Source of the DNA: Planococcus citri
Lineage: Eukaryota; Arthropoda; Insecta; Hemiptera; Pseudococcidae
Assembly (NCBI RefSeq): GCF_950023065.1
Contig: NC_088679.1
Span: forward strand, 28,458,001 to 28,522,000
Direction: 5' to 3'
DNA: 64,000 nt
Shown piece by piece: positions 1 through 10,395 of this stretch (positions within the stretch are counted from its first letter, which is position 1; every line of letters begins with the position of its first letter). The notes under the pieces are model-generated. The model saw only the letters and a list, made by a program, of their open reading frames with translations. It was not told where the DNA came from and ran no database searches. Position numbers and translations under genes: made by a program.

Positions 1-180
1 TCGACGATTTTAACGACAGCAATTCAATTTCAGCAAAAAGTAGGGCTTTTTGAGGATTTATGACAAAAAAGCGACCATGTTAAACAATTTTTGGCAAGAA
101 ACGAGACGTGTTGGGAATTTTGACAAAATGCGATACTTTTTGCTATTTTTTGCTGAATTTTAGCCAAAAAGACAAGGCTT
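1..180. repeat. A-rich dispersed repeat fragment
   Basis: Short stretches of the form 'aattttggcaagaaa' and 'aattttgacaaaa' recur several times. The same low-complexity family fills 16.8-18.1 kb and about 58.9-59.25 kb. No coding potential is apparent beyond a chance reading frame on the minus strand. Confidence 0.5.
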
Positions 181-483
181 TCCAACTCCAACACTGCAAA
201 AGTAATGCACCCACGAAGAAAATAATGAAAAAGGGTATGCTTTCGAAAATCATTCACTAGTTGATATTTGATTAAGTACCTATAAATATTTCTTCTTTTA
301 TTCTTCAAGAAGTAGGTAGATCTCAGATTTGAAAAAATTGAGTATTTGAAATTTTTCAAAACAGCTAGGTACTTTAGTAACCAAAATTCTGAAAACAATA
401 TCAAATCTAAGAAGTGAATTTGAAAACTTGAAAAAATAACAACGAATTGCTGAAATTACACCAAACTTTCGAAAATGACTTTC
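181..483. other. Intergenic, nothing recognised
   Basis: AT-rich sequence with no credible reading frame, splice pair or repeat that I can identify. Confidence 0.4.
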
Positions 484-730
484 TACTCTCTAAATTTGAA
501 ACAGTCAAATTTCACTGCTTAGCAGTCACGACATTTTGCCTTTTTAAAAGCAGTAGTTTTTTACTGAAAAACAGTGAAAAGTCTACTGAATTGGTCAATA
601 AAAAAATCATTTTGACTGACCAATTTAGTAGATTTTCTACTGTTTTGCAATCAAAAACTACTGCTTTTAAAAAGGCGAAATGTCGTGACCGCTAATTAGT
701 GAAATTTGACTGTTTCAAATTTAGAGAGTA
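484..730. mobile_element. Fold-back MITE, mariner-like (TA-flanked)
   Basis: Two arms of about 114 bp (484-597 and 617-730) are inverted copies of each other at roughly 90% identity, separated by a loop of about 20 bp. The left arm opens TACTCTCTAAATTTG and the right arm closes CAAATTTAGAGAGTA, so the element begins and ends with TA, as expected for the target duplication of Tc1/mariner-type elements. There is no transposase. The whole unit could fold into one long hairpin. Assignment to mariner is inferred from the TA ends only. Confidence 0.75.
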
Positions 731-2449
731 CCATTCTGTCAAGCTTTTGAAAACTCGAGAAAAAATCCGGATATTCGAGTAAATAAACTTATCATAACTC
801 CTCCACAAAAAAAAACAACACCTATTAATAATTCAAGCCACACATTCAAACAAACACGATCATACAATCAAAGATCAATAACACAAATCAAATCAAGTAG
901 ATTTTCATCAACTGCTCGACGCTTAAAAATTCCTCTATCATAAACTCGTTCTGGTTTCGCGATAATCGGATGGATAAATCTTGTTTATATAAAAAGTAAA
1001 AGTCTCAAGTCTCAAGTATGATGTCTGCTGGTCTGATCTACAGAGATGAAAATCCATCGCCCAATACTACGTATTAGAAAATCTGCAATACGAATTCCAA
1101 TCAACGCTACACGAGAAGAATATTTCACCTTGAACGAAGTGTTTTTTTTTTGTAAGTATTCTTCTTCTAACGTGTGCGAAATTCCTAATTAAAATAACCC
1201 TATTCACCTGCGCGGGAATGGCGACTGGTTGGTCAAAATGCGAAATGAAATGTTGTTATAAATCATAAACACGAATTATCATACATCACCGAAACGACGC
1301 GTCGGCTATTGGCGATTCCCATTCATCAGGTTGTTGTGGTCTTGAAAAGAAGGCTATGTATCGCGTTTACGCCCGCAGATATGATTTTTTTTTCAACCAG
1401 CTTCTCAAGTTGGTCGAATGAAATTCGCATCTGTATTTATGCAAAATATTCTGATGATTTGATGGACTATGTGTCAGATGCATCATTAAGTATAGGTATA
1501 CATTCGGTGCAATTGAATGATAGGAACCTACTCGAAAAATGGAAAAGTTTCCATGTATGTTTACAGTCAGTTATGATTTCGGCATCTGTAAGTATCTGCT
1601 TATCTTGTCTTATACAGACTTGGTCGTAATTTTTTGTCTCTTATTCGACGAGGTTACTCGTACGAGATAGCCGACCACTATGCATGTAATTTTTTTCCTC
1701 AGTCTGCAAGAGAGAAACTTCTTCAGGGGCCTCCTGCCGGCAGCCTTGGTATTTCAGCCGATGGCTACGTTGAAAGGTAACCTATACCTACACCTATACA
1801 TTTCTCATCTAAAACGTATGATTTACTAGGATCACCATTGACAAAAATTATCTTCAACTGAAAGTAGTCCGAGTAGTTATCTTTTTCGGGTAATTTCACC
1901 GTCACCTCTGCTGCGTGAAGAACCCATAAAAGTAGGCCCATTATGCTAAGGAAAAAACCATCAGTGTAAACAAAGCACTTATCAATTCGCTACATCGTAT
2001 AAAAGACTGAAATTGATAACCCACTATGAGTTTGTCACCAAAATACGTATTACACCAACGAGTACGAGTACCATAAATTAGGCCACATAGACTCATCTAT
2101 GCACATTGACCACTGGACAATGTAGTATGAAAATTGTTCCAGATACTCGTATTTGGCGTGTATAAGCAATAGGTGTATTGTATCTTTGACTACCTATTCT
2201 GTCGTGTCGGATGCTTTGAAATGTCGCGTCTTTTATGCTACCTATATCTTTTTTTTTAATTTTTTACTCCGACGAAATGTGTCAACAATCAAACAATTAT
2301 GGCACTTTTTTCGCTCATTTTTCAAGATGAGCAGGGATAACGGTGAAATTGGCCAAATGTCAGATGTTGATATATTTTTCATAAGGTTACTAAACTATTT
2401 TATCTACCTACTCAAATATTGGAAGTTGAACTTGAAGGTGTAATTATTA
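731..2449. other. Intergenic, mostly unique sequence
   Basis: The sequence is more complex than its neighbours, with GTAC/ACGAGTA-type words, but I recognise no exon. The open frames at 1309-1629 and 2153-2443 have no recognisable domain and no convincing splice sites, and I treat them as chance. Confidence 0.4.
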
Positions 2450-2900
2450 ATTCATAAATTCACCCTAGTCCTACAGGCTTATTTGTTTTTTTTTTTTTCG
2501 GGGGAGAAGGGGGGAGGTCAAAGTGCCTATTTACAAAATTGAAGCGACAAACACAATTTGAAAATTTGGAATTTTCATAATTCAGGGCACCCCAAATTTT
2601 ACCCCAAATTTGGAAAACTTGAATCAAATTTCCTTCTTCAATTTTGAAGATATGTAATTAGTCACGCAAACATTTTTAGCAGGAATACTCTAGTACAATA
2701 GATTACTATCACTATTGAAATGGTATAAACATCTAATTAATTTTTGGCTTGCAAATTTTTAAAAATTAGCAGATTTCGATTTTTGTATGCAACTAATTCA
2801 ATTTTGGCAGACAATCTTCAGTCTGAGTCTGTTCCTATTTTTTTTTTCAAGTTTTTAAAAAAAAATATGTTCATAATGCAAATAAAAAATTCAAATACTT
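2450..2900. repeat. Diverged dispersed-repeat copy
   Basis: The stretch around 2520-2670 closely resembles 40950-41095 inside the TA-flanked element at 40.4-41.3 kb. Both carry 'gcctat...aaaattgaag', 'caaacacaattt', a 'ggcaccccaaattt'-like centre and then 'cttcaattttgaagata'. This is probably an old truncated copy. Its ends are not defined. Confidence 0.45.
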
Positions 2901-2937
2901 CTAAATGAGAGCGTCACACCGACCAATGACAAGTAAC

Positions 2938-3908
2938 TACCAAAAATTACGAGTAGTTGATAAACTTACCAGTAATTTACTCAAAAATTACCAGTAATTT
3001 ACCTAGATATTACCAGTAATTTAACCAGAAATTACCAGTAATTTAACTAGAAATTACCAGTATTTTACCCAGAAATTACCAGTAATTTACCAATAAATTA
3101 CACACCGGTAATTTACCAAGAAATTAACAGTAATTTACCAAAACAATACTAGTATTTTACAAAAAAATTGCCAGTAATTTACCAAACAATTTACCATAAT
3201 TCACCAAAAAATTACCTGTCATTTACCAAAAATGTACCTGTAATTTACCAAAAAATTTCCAGTAATTATCTCAAAAATTTACCAGTAATTTACCAAAAAA
3301 ATAACCAGTAATTGCCAAAAAATTACCAGTAATATGCCAGAAAATTACCAGTAATTTACCAAAACATTATCAGTATTTACCAAAAAATTACCAGTAATTT
3401 ACCAAAAAAAATTACCAGTAATTTAACCAGAAATTACTAGTAATTTAACCAGAAATTACTAGTAATTTAACCAGAAATTACCAGTATTTTACCCAGAAAT
3501 TACCAGTATTGGACCCAGAAATTACCAGTAATTTACCAAGAAATAAAATTACATACCGGTAATTTGCAAAAAAAAATTGCCGGTGATTTACCAAAAAAAA
3601 ATACCTACTAGTATTTTACTTACCAAAAAAATACTAGTATTTTTAATTTTACAAAAAAATTCTCAGTAATTTACCAAAAAATTAACCAGTAATTCACCAA
3701 AAAATTACCTGTCATTTACCAAAAATGTACCTGTAATTTACCAAAAAATTTCCAGTAATTATCTCAAAAATTTACCAGTAATTTTCCAAAAATTTACCAA
3801 AAATTTACCAAAAATTTACCAAAAAATAACCAGTAATTGCCAAAAAATTACCGGTAATATGCCAAAAAATTTACCAAAAAATTACCAGTAATTTACCAAA
3901 AAATTACC
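2938..3908. repeat. Minisatellite, ~20 bp unit
   Basis: Dozens of imperfect tandem copies of a unit of about 19-22 bp share the core ACCAGTAATTT followed by ACCAAAAAATT. Variants with ACCTGT, ACTAGT and ACCGGT occur in short blocks, and blocks of several units are themselves repeated (for example 3190-3330 resembles 3690-3850). The array continues after the inserted element at 4427. Confidence 0.9.
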
Positions 3909-4426
3909 CAGGGACTGAAAGCTTCAAAATGAAACTTGACTTTCAGCTTCTAACTTCCAAAAGAAAAAACTGAAACTTTTGGCTTTAGCTTTTGGCTTTT
4001 GAAATTAATTCGGCTAGCTTTTGGCTAGCTTTCGGCTTTTCTAAAAGCTGAAATTTTGAATGAAAAGTATTAAATTCTAGAATGAAAAATAAAAGTGTTG
4101 AATTTTGATTCAAGTTTTCTCGTAAACGAATAAAAATTTCATATTTTTAGAATGTTAAATTGATACTTCGGAGCATCGAAGCCCAATTTCTCAATCTATT
4201 TACTTGGAAAATTTCAAAAAATTCAGTTAGTAGAAATAAAACAGTAACGAAAACCATGAAAAAAAGCTTAGTAAAAAGCCGTATGAAATGAAACTTCTAG
4301 CTGGCTTTTGACTTTTTCAAAATGAAACTTGGCTAGCTTGTAACTTCCAAAATTTGGTGAAAAATATGAAACTTTCGGCTTTTTAAGGCTTTTGGCTTTC
4401 AGCTTTCGGCTAGCTTTCAGTCCCTG
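3909..4426. mobile_element. hAT-like MITE within the minisatellite
   Basis: The element starts CAGGGACTGAAAGC and ends GCTTTCAGTCCCTG, a perfect 14 bp terminal inverted repeat. It is bordered on both sides by the same 8 bp, AAATTACC (3901-3908 and 4427-4434), the target length of hAT transposons. The host array contains this octamer in many units, so the duplication alone is weak proof; the perfect termini are the stronger evidence. The inside is built from GGCTTTTGGCTTT-type subrepeats and has no transposase. A relative lies at 36520-37028. Confidence 0.8.
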
Positions 4427-4575
4427 AAATTACCTGTATTTTACCAAAAAATTACCTGTAATTTACCAAAAAATTACCTGTAATTTACCAAAAAATTACC
4501 TGTAATTTACCAAAAAATTACCTGTAATTTACCAAAAAATTACCTGTAATTTACCAAAAAATTACCTGTAATTTA
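4427..4575. repeat. Minisatellite, distal part
   Basis: This is the continuation of the 2938-3908 array after the MITE. Here the units are almost uniform, with core ACCTGTAATTT and a period of about 20 bp, which suggests recent local expansion of a single variant. Confidence 0.9.
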
Positions 4576-6126
4576 CAAGCAAAACAAAAACAATAATTTT
4601 CGACAGATTATCTTACCTATAAGTCACTTTTAAAAAAATCTGGTAATTTAAGAAAGACTACCAGTAATAAACGAAAAATTTTCGGCGACTTTGCAAAATT
4701 AGATCGGAGGTATACTGTTTACTTACTCTTATATGTACCATCACAATATCAAGGGATGTGAAAGTGAAACTGCTCGGGATGATTCAAAGGATTAATACTT
4801 AATAAGAAGGAAGACAGGATTTATGACAGCAGGGTATTTGGTGGAAAACACAGTCATCAAACGATGACATGGAACCCTAAAGAAGACCTACTTCTCGACT
4901 CAATCTCATCAAGTCATTAATTTTAGATTAAAACTATTTGCCTGCACATTTTCTTTTCTCAAGTCGATCACTTCAACCGCACTATTCAAATCATACCTAA
5001 TAAATAGAAAAAAAAAATACAAACTCCACTCAACACAGCTCCTTCATTCATCACTTTTAATTCAACATCGATCTAATGTTTCCCGATACCTATTTTCATC
5101 AATGGAAAATTTTTTCCAAGCACGTTTCGACCTCATTTTCAATTTATTTCTCCAATTTCCCTCTCATTCGTTAGCAAAAACAAAACAATAAAAACACCTT
5201 TGCAAATCAACGCTGTATTTGGAACGATCTCAATGTGTTGAAATTTGAGACATGTTTATCAACACCTCACCAGCTCACCTATTGAAATTACGCAGCTAAT
5301 TAAATTTTTAGAAGAATCGGTACGATTTTACAGCAAACTTCTCCATTCGCGTAATTAGTTTAATTGGCTCGATTCAAAGTTAGTTAAATTTTAACACATT
5401 TATGCCTATTACACAATCGTATAGTAAACTTTAGTAATCGGTCTAGTTGGTTTTACTCGATTGTTATTTTCTGAAGTAAATCGTCGAGAGTTGAGAGGAT
5501 ATTTACATATTAAGGCGCGATAAGCCGAGTTCACCTCGATACGGTTCAATTTAAATACAAGATTGGAAGTATACAGGTACTCGATATACACGAATTACGA
5601 GGATTAAGCAAACTAAACGAAGCCTTCAAGTTAGGGAATCGTATACAGGTCGAATAATGCAATAATGCACTCGCGTACGTAGTACTTGAAATTTTCCCAC
5701 ATTTGTATCGCCATTTTCCGGTGCATGTTGCAACAATAATCGCCGACGATTTTGGAAAACACTGTAAAATATTACAGGTCTGCTACAACAGAAGGTGTAG
5801 ATAGGTAGACACATTTAAGGCAAGTTTCTCATACCGCGAGAAAACACAACGCGCGGTTTGTTGGTGAAAAAAAAAGTGTATTTAAAACGTCTACTGTCAC
5901 AGGTGGGTCGGTCATCAGGGAGACGTGCAAGTTCTCACATACAATAATAAAATAACACTTCCACATTCCACGTTCTTCATCCTGTAATTGCGTATGCGTA
6001 TGTAGGTACGAGTGCGCTAGAAGTACAGCTAAGAATACAGTACAATAATAATAATATGTGCTACGGTTTTTCCTGTTCCGAGAACAAAAATCTAAACGCG
6101 ATGTTATTCTTTCTTATGTATTACAG
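4576..6126 (+). other. Upstream region of the WH1-CRIB gene
   Basis: The sequence is complex and non-repetitive. A pyrimidine-rich acceptor ending in TATTACAG at 6119-6126, just before the start codon, implies that at least one untranslated exon and the promoter lie further upstream, probably here. I cannot place the transcription start or the donor of that 5' exon. The minus-strand open frames at 5409-5591 and 5626-5814 show no recognisable domain. Confidence 0.4.
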
Positions 6127-6139
6127 ATATATAAAGAAA

Positions 6140-6382
6140 ATGCCTCCCGGTAATCTGGAAGAGAAGCCTTATGCGTCTTGCGAAATCGTCAAACCGAAAA
6201 ACCGAAACTGGCCCGATGAAGCTGTTAGGCGAATCAATGATAAATACGATAATTACAGATATAACAGCGGCTCGATAGCTGGTTCAGATTCCATGTCTGG
6301 CAGCAGTAGCGTCGATACCTCCGAAATCACAGAAGAAGAAAGACTCAAAATCGATATTTGTTTTAGAGGCCTTAAAACGCAA
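6140..6382 (+). CDS. WH1-CRIB protein, first coding exon
   Basis: This exon encodes residues 1-81 of a predicted 264-residue protein completed at 18575-19126. ATG 6140 is chosen because a splice acceptor (TATTACAG, ending 6126) sits 13 bases upstream. An in-frame ATG at 6056 lies before that acceptor and would be intronic. The exon ends at a strong donor, CAA|GTAAGT, at 6383, in phase 0. The segment is polar: a lysine/arginine-rich part (residues 18-35), a tyrosine-rich stretch around 36-41, a serine-rich linker (43-61, including SGSSS) and an acidic run at 62-67 before the hydrophobic start of the WH1 fold. No signal peptide or membrane segment is seen. I do not recognise this N-terminal extension from WASP itself, where WH1 lies close to the N terminus. 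Confidence 0.75.
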
Positions 6383-7729
6383 GTAAGTCTTACCAAATTG
6401 TATCACTTTTCGTCATCTTCGTCACTCAGCCTACCTAATCAGCCGAATCGACCTTAGAGCGTTTTCCCTCTTCTTTTTAAAGGTGACATTAAATCAAGTG
6501 GAAAATTAGCATCCGTGTTGGGTCCGTCCGTCGTCGTAGTTCGCGAAGATAAATCTGCAGCAATTTGCCATTTGTCGTTTTGCTATACCTAGTGATTTAC
6601 GCTAGGTGTCTTCCTCCATTCCTCCCTCTCTCTCCATCGGTCACAATTTCGATTAATTTACTTTTCGTTAGATGTAGGTTTTTTTCGCAGTGTGGTAGTG
6701 TGTGTTCCGTTTTTTTTTTTTTTTTTTACTCTTTTTATAGACTGATTTTCCAACAAAAAAATGCAGGCTATTACACTCCGGAGTATTTTATTTCATTTTA
6801 TCTCTCTTCCCACCTTTCATAAACATCTCATTTAGAGCCATAATTTAGGGACAAACCTTGAAATGATTTGCAGCTAGCCCCCCACCCCCTCCTCCCATTA
6901 AATTGACCAAGAAAATCGCAATTTAGTACGTAGATTTTGAAGTCATGAGTTCTCAACTATATAGAGGATTCTTTACATTTTTGAAGACTGAGTGCATTTT
7001 CCCGCAGAGTTCATAATTTTTAGCGATTTTTCTTGCGTTTGTATACATAGGTATATAGAACTAATTTTCAACAAAAATTGATAATGGAAAAAATGAATTA
7101 ACTAAATAAAATCCTGCCTAAATTGATATTTTTATATTTTTGGTAAATTTCTAAAAATTCAAAATCGCCTTGGAGGTTTTAGAATAACTCGACACGCTGA
7201 AATTTAGATTCAGGAGGAGGGAGTGTGATTTTAGATAAGATACAGTCAATCATGCAAATGTCAAAATTTTCCCTACGAACGGAAAATATTGAATATTTTT
7301 CTTATAAATACCTATACTCGAGCTATCCGTCTGGAAATCGAGCCAAATGTGGATAAACTCATCAAACAGATCTAGGATGAGTAACAGGTGGATCTTTTAG
7401 CTCACCATGTCATTCCTTCTGATCGAATTTCAAAACTGTGGAGAAATTAAAAATTGCACTGAAGGCTCCTAAATGACTGACATTTGAGCTCGAGGCTTTA
7501 GTTTTGTGCAAAATGTACCATTCGTGCAAATTTCAAACATTTCCCGCGAGTAGAAAGTTTTTGATTCTTTGAATTTTGTTCTTTATTTGGTCAAAAAAAC
7601 GCACTCGATATGACCAAACTGGAAATCAGCTTAAATGTGGATAACAAACCCTCCAAACAGATAGAGAATAAACCACAGCTCGTTTTTCAGCAGCTAAAAT
7701 TGATTTCCACAACTTGTGCAAAAATTTTG

Positions 7730-8770
7730 AAATTAAGGAGAAATTGATAATCACGCTGGAGGTTCCAGAACGCCTCGTAGGTGGTGAAATTCGTCTTCTG
7801 GAGAAATTTCAAAATTTTGGAGAAATCAAAAATCGCGCTGGAGACTCCAGAATGACCAGAAATGGTGAAATTCGCTTTCTGGAGAAATTTTAAAATTTTA
7901 GAGAAATTAAAAATCGCGCTGGAGGCTCCAGAACGCCTCGTAGGTGGTGAAATTAGTCTTCTGGAGAAATTTCAAAATTTTGGAGAAATCAAAAATCGCA
8001 CTAGAGACTCCAGAATAACCAGAAATGGTGAAATTCGCTTTCTGGAGAAATTTTAAAATTTTAGAGAAATTAAAAATCGCGCTGGAGGCTCCAGAACTCT
8101 TTGGGAGTGGTGAAATTCGCCTTCTGGAGAAATTTTAAAATTTTGGAGAAATTAAAAATCACGCTGAGCTTCAGAATGCCTTGATAGTGATAAAACTCGC
8201 ATTCTGGAGAAATTTCAAAATTTTGGAGAAATTAAAAATCCCGCTGGAAACTCTAGCAAGACCAGAAATAGCGAAAATTGCCTTCTGAAGAAATTTTAAA
8301 ATGTTGGAAAAAATAAAAATTGCACTGGAGGCTTTGGAACTTTTCGAGAGTGGTGAAATTCGCATTCTGGAGACATTTTCAAATTTTGGAGAATTTAAAA
8401 ATCGCACCGGAGACTCCAGAATTTCTTTAGAAGTGGTGAAATTCGCCTTATGAAGAAATTTTGAAATTTTGGAACAATTAAAAATCCAGCTGGAGCCTCC
8501 AGCATAACCAGAAATGATGAAATTCGCCTTCTGGAGACATTTTAAACTTCTGTAAAAATAGAAAACCACGCTGAAGACTCCAGAATGCCTCGGAAGTGGT
8601 GAAATTCGTCTTCTGGAAAAATTTTAAAATTTTGGACAACTTAAAAATCGCGCTGGAGACTCCAGAATGGCCAGAAATTGTGAAATTCGCCATCTGGAGA
8701 AATTTTAAAATTTTGAAGAAATAAAAAATTGCGCTGAAGGCTCCAGAATGACCAAAAATGTTTTAATTCG
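7730..8770. repeat. ~80 bp tandem satellite, about 13 units
   Basis: Successive units begin GTGAAATTCGCCTTCTGGAG and pass through AAATTTTAAAATTTTGGAG, AAATTAAAAATCGCGCTGG and AGACTCCAGAATG. Starts near 7783, 7864, 7946, 8026, 8107 and 8186 give a period of about 80 bp. Alternate units end in 'accagaaat' or 'cctcgtaggt', so the array may have grown in two-unit steps. The core GCTGGAGGCTCCAGAA is almost palindromic and recurs singly in many other places in the window. Confidence 0.9.
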
Positions 8771-9185
8771 GTCAATTTTCAAAAAGATAATTATGCATTT
8801 TTCTGCGAAAGTGCAGATTTGTTGAAAATTGGGTTGATTTTTCAACGGTTTTCAATTTTGTCCTATTATTTGAGTATAGGTCAACATTTTTGTTTCTCCT
8901 TTTCTATCAGCAACAGCAACAATTTGCTTTCCTGTCACATTTAGAAAAACCAACCGCTTCCTATAACTTCGAGTACATAATACTTGATATCCGTAATTTT
9001 AAAAAGTATGAAAATACAAATCTAAAAGAGGAGAGGGGCTTGAATAAAATTGATGGTCGATTTTGGCCTCATGTGAAACGATCTGTTTGAAACTAACTAC
9101 TCTGGTTTTTTCACACATACAACGATGATGAGTATCACTAGAAAATATTTTTTAAAAAAAGAACTTCATAGAATTGACTTGGAAG

Positions 9186-10395
9186 TTATTTATTCATCAA
9201 ATACAAAGGCAAGCTCAAGTTTCCTCTTACACCTAAACCAGAAACTTGAAATACTGAACCGGCGTTTTTGTATTTACCTTTTATGTTGATATCAGCACTC
9301 GTTACATATAAAACATCTAAATTTGGTCCACCGAATGCGACGGAGGTGATTTGTGGACAATGCGGTATTTCAATTTTGGTTGTCGCTCTTCCAATTTTAG
9401 GATCGATTTTCAAAACCTTTAAAGCATTGAAATTTTTAAAAATCCATTCCAATCTAATTTTATGCAAGGAGTATAGGTAATTTCGTACCTGACCGTCATT
9501 AAAACAGCTAACCCATAAATGTTCGTCGTAATCTATGGTTATTCCACATGGAAAACCGCACAGGTTATCGTCTTTAAATTGGTACAAAATGCATCCTTGC
9601 TCTGATCAATTAATCAAATTGAAAATTACAAAAAGTTTGAATGTTTTTTTGAAAAAATCTCACTAAAATGCTTACATACCCAATTCACACGTTTCATCAT
9701 TATAACAAAACCTTTCTACACGATATTCCGGAGAATCTGTGTAAAAAAAAGTCCTCTCATTGTGATCCCACGCCATTCCAGCCGAAATACTAATATCACA
9801 CAACAATTTTTTCGACGAGCAATTTTTAAAGCTGTATAACGAACCTTGATTCATGCTTAAATTTCCAGAAATTAAATGCCCCGGTCCAGAAGTTCCTGCG
9901 AGTGACCAAAAATTAGTCCACAATTTAATACGAGTATATCCGATTTAAAAAATGCAAACTTCTACCAACAAAAAGAACGCCCGAAGGGCTTATTTTTCCA
10001 TCGCTTATTCGATTCTCGTTCGTTTCGACCACTTCAACTTTGACCAATTTTGAAATCTGATTACTATGCCCATCCCACGTCACAGCTACTAAATCACAAC
10101 CATATCCGAGCAGATACTTATCGTCGAAATCTCCTAATGGAATTATAAAGCCGACTGGTTGGTCACCTGCGAAACAAAGAGTACTCTTTTACAACCATCA
10201 GAGAGCTCACCTTATTGCAAATAAGAATTCATGCTGACCAACTTTAGCACATGTGTGTTTATTGGTTTTTGGATCGTATTGATGAATTTCTGATTGAAAG
10301 ACGTTCACGAAATATAACGTTTGAGTTTTATGGTACCAAAAGGGCGCGCTTCCGTATTCCAAAGGGCCAGCTATCACTTTCACTGTTGGTTCCAT
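9186..10395 (-). CDS. SMP-30/regucalcin-like protein, five exons
   Basis: Coding exons on the minus strand are 10395-10239, 10166-9966, 9895-9680, 9601-9489 and 9416-9186, joining to 305 residues (regucalcin is about 300). The product is a six-bladed beta-propeller of the SMP-30/gluconolactonase/LRE family. Landmarks are GSAPFW (residues 15-20), FIIPL (59-63), TWDG (82-85), RISDGK (105-110), AGMAW (158-162), FFYTDS (169-174), GITID (211-215), HLWVSCFNDGQV (219-230), then SVAFGGPNLDVLYVTSA and GLGVRG near the C terminus. Active members are sugar lactonases using a divalent metal. Here the metal or substrate positions corresponding to human E18, N103, N154 and D204 read S16, S107, A158 and C210, so catalysis is doubtful. 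The first donor is the weak G|GTCAGC; the last intron is 72 nt and free of in-frame stops. The gene lies antisense inside the WH1-CRIB intron. No signal peptide is visible, so it is probably cytosolic. Confidence 0.88.

Noticed and set aside
6056..6139. In-frame upstream ATG that would add 28 residues to the WH1-CRIB protein
   Set aside because: A pyrimidine-rich stretch and TATTACAG acceptor at 6119-6126 lie between it and ATG 6140, so this part is most likely intron.
10205..10211. Strong donor GTGAGC as the true end of SMP-30 exon 1
   Set aside because: Joining it to exon 2 gives an immediate TGA and breaks the family alignment; the weaker donor at 10238 restores it.
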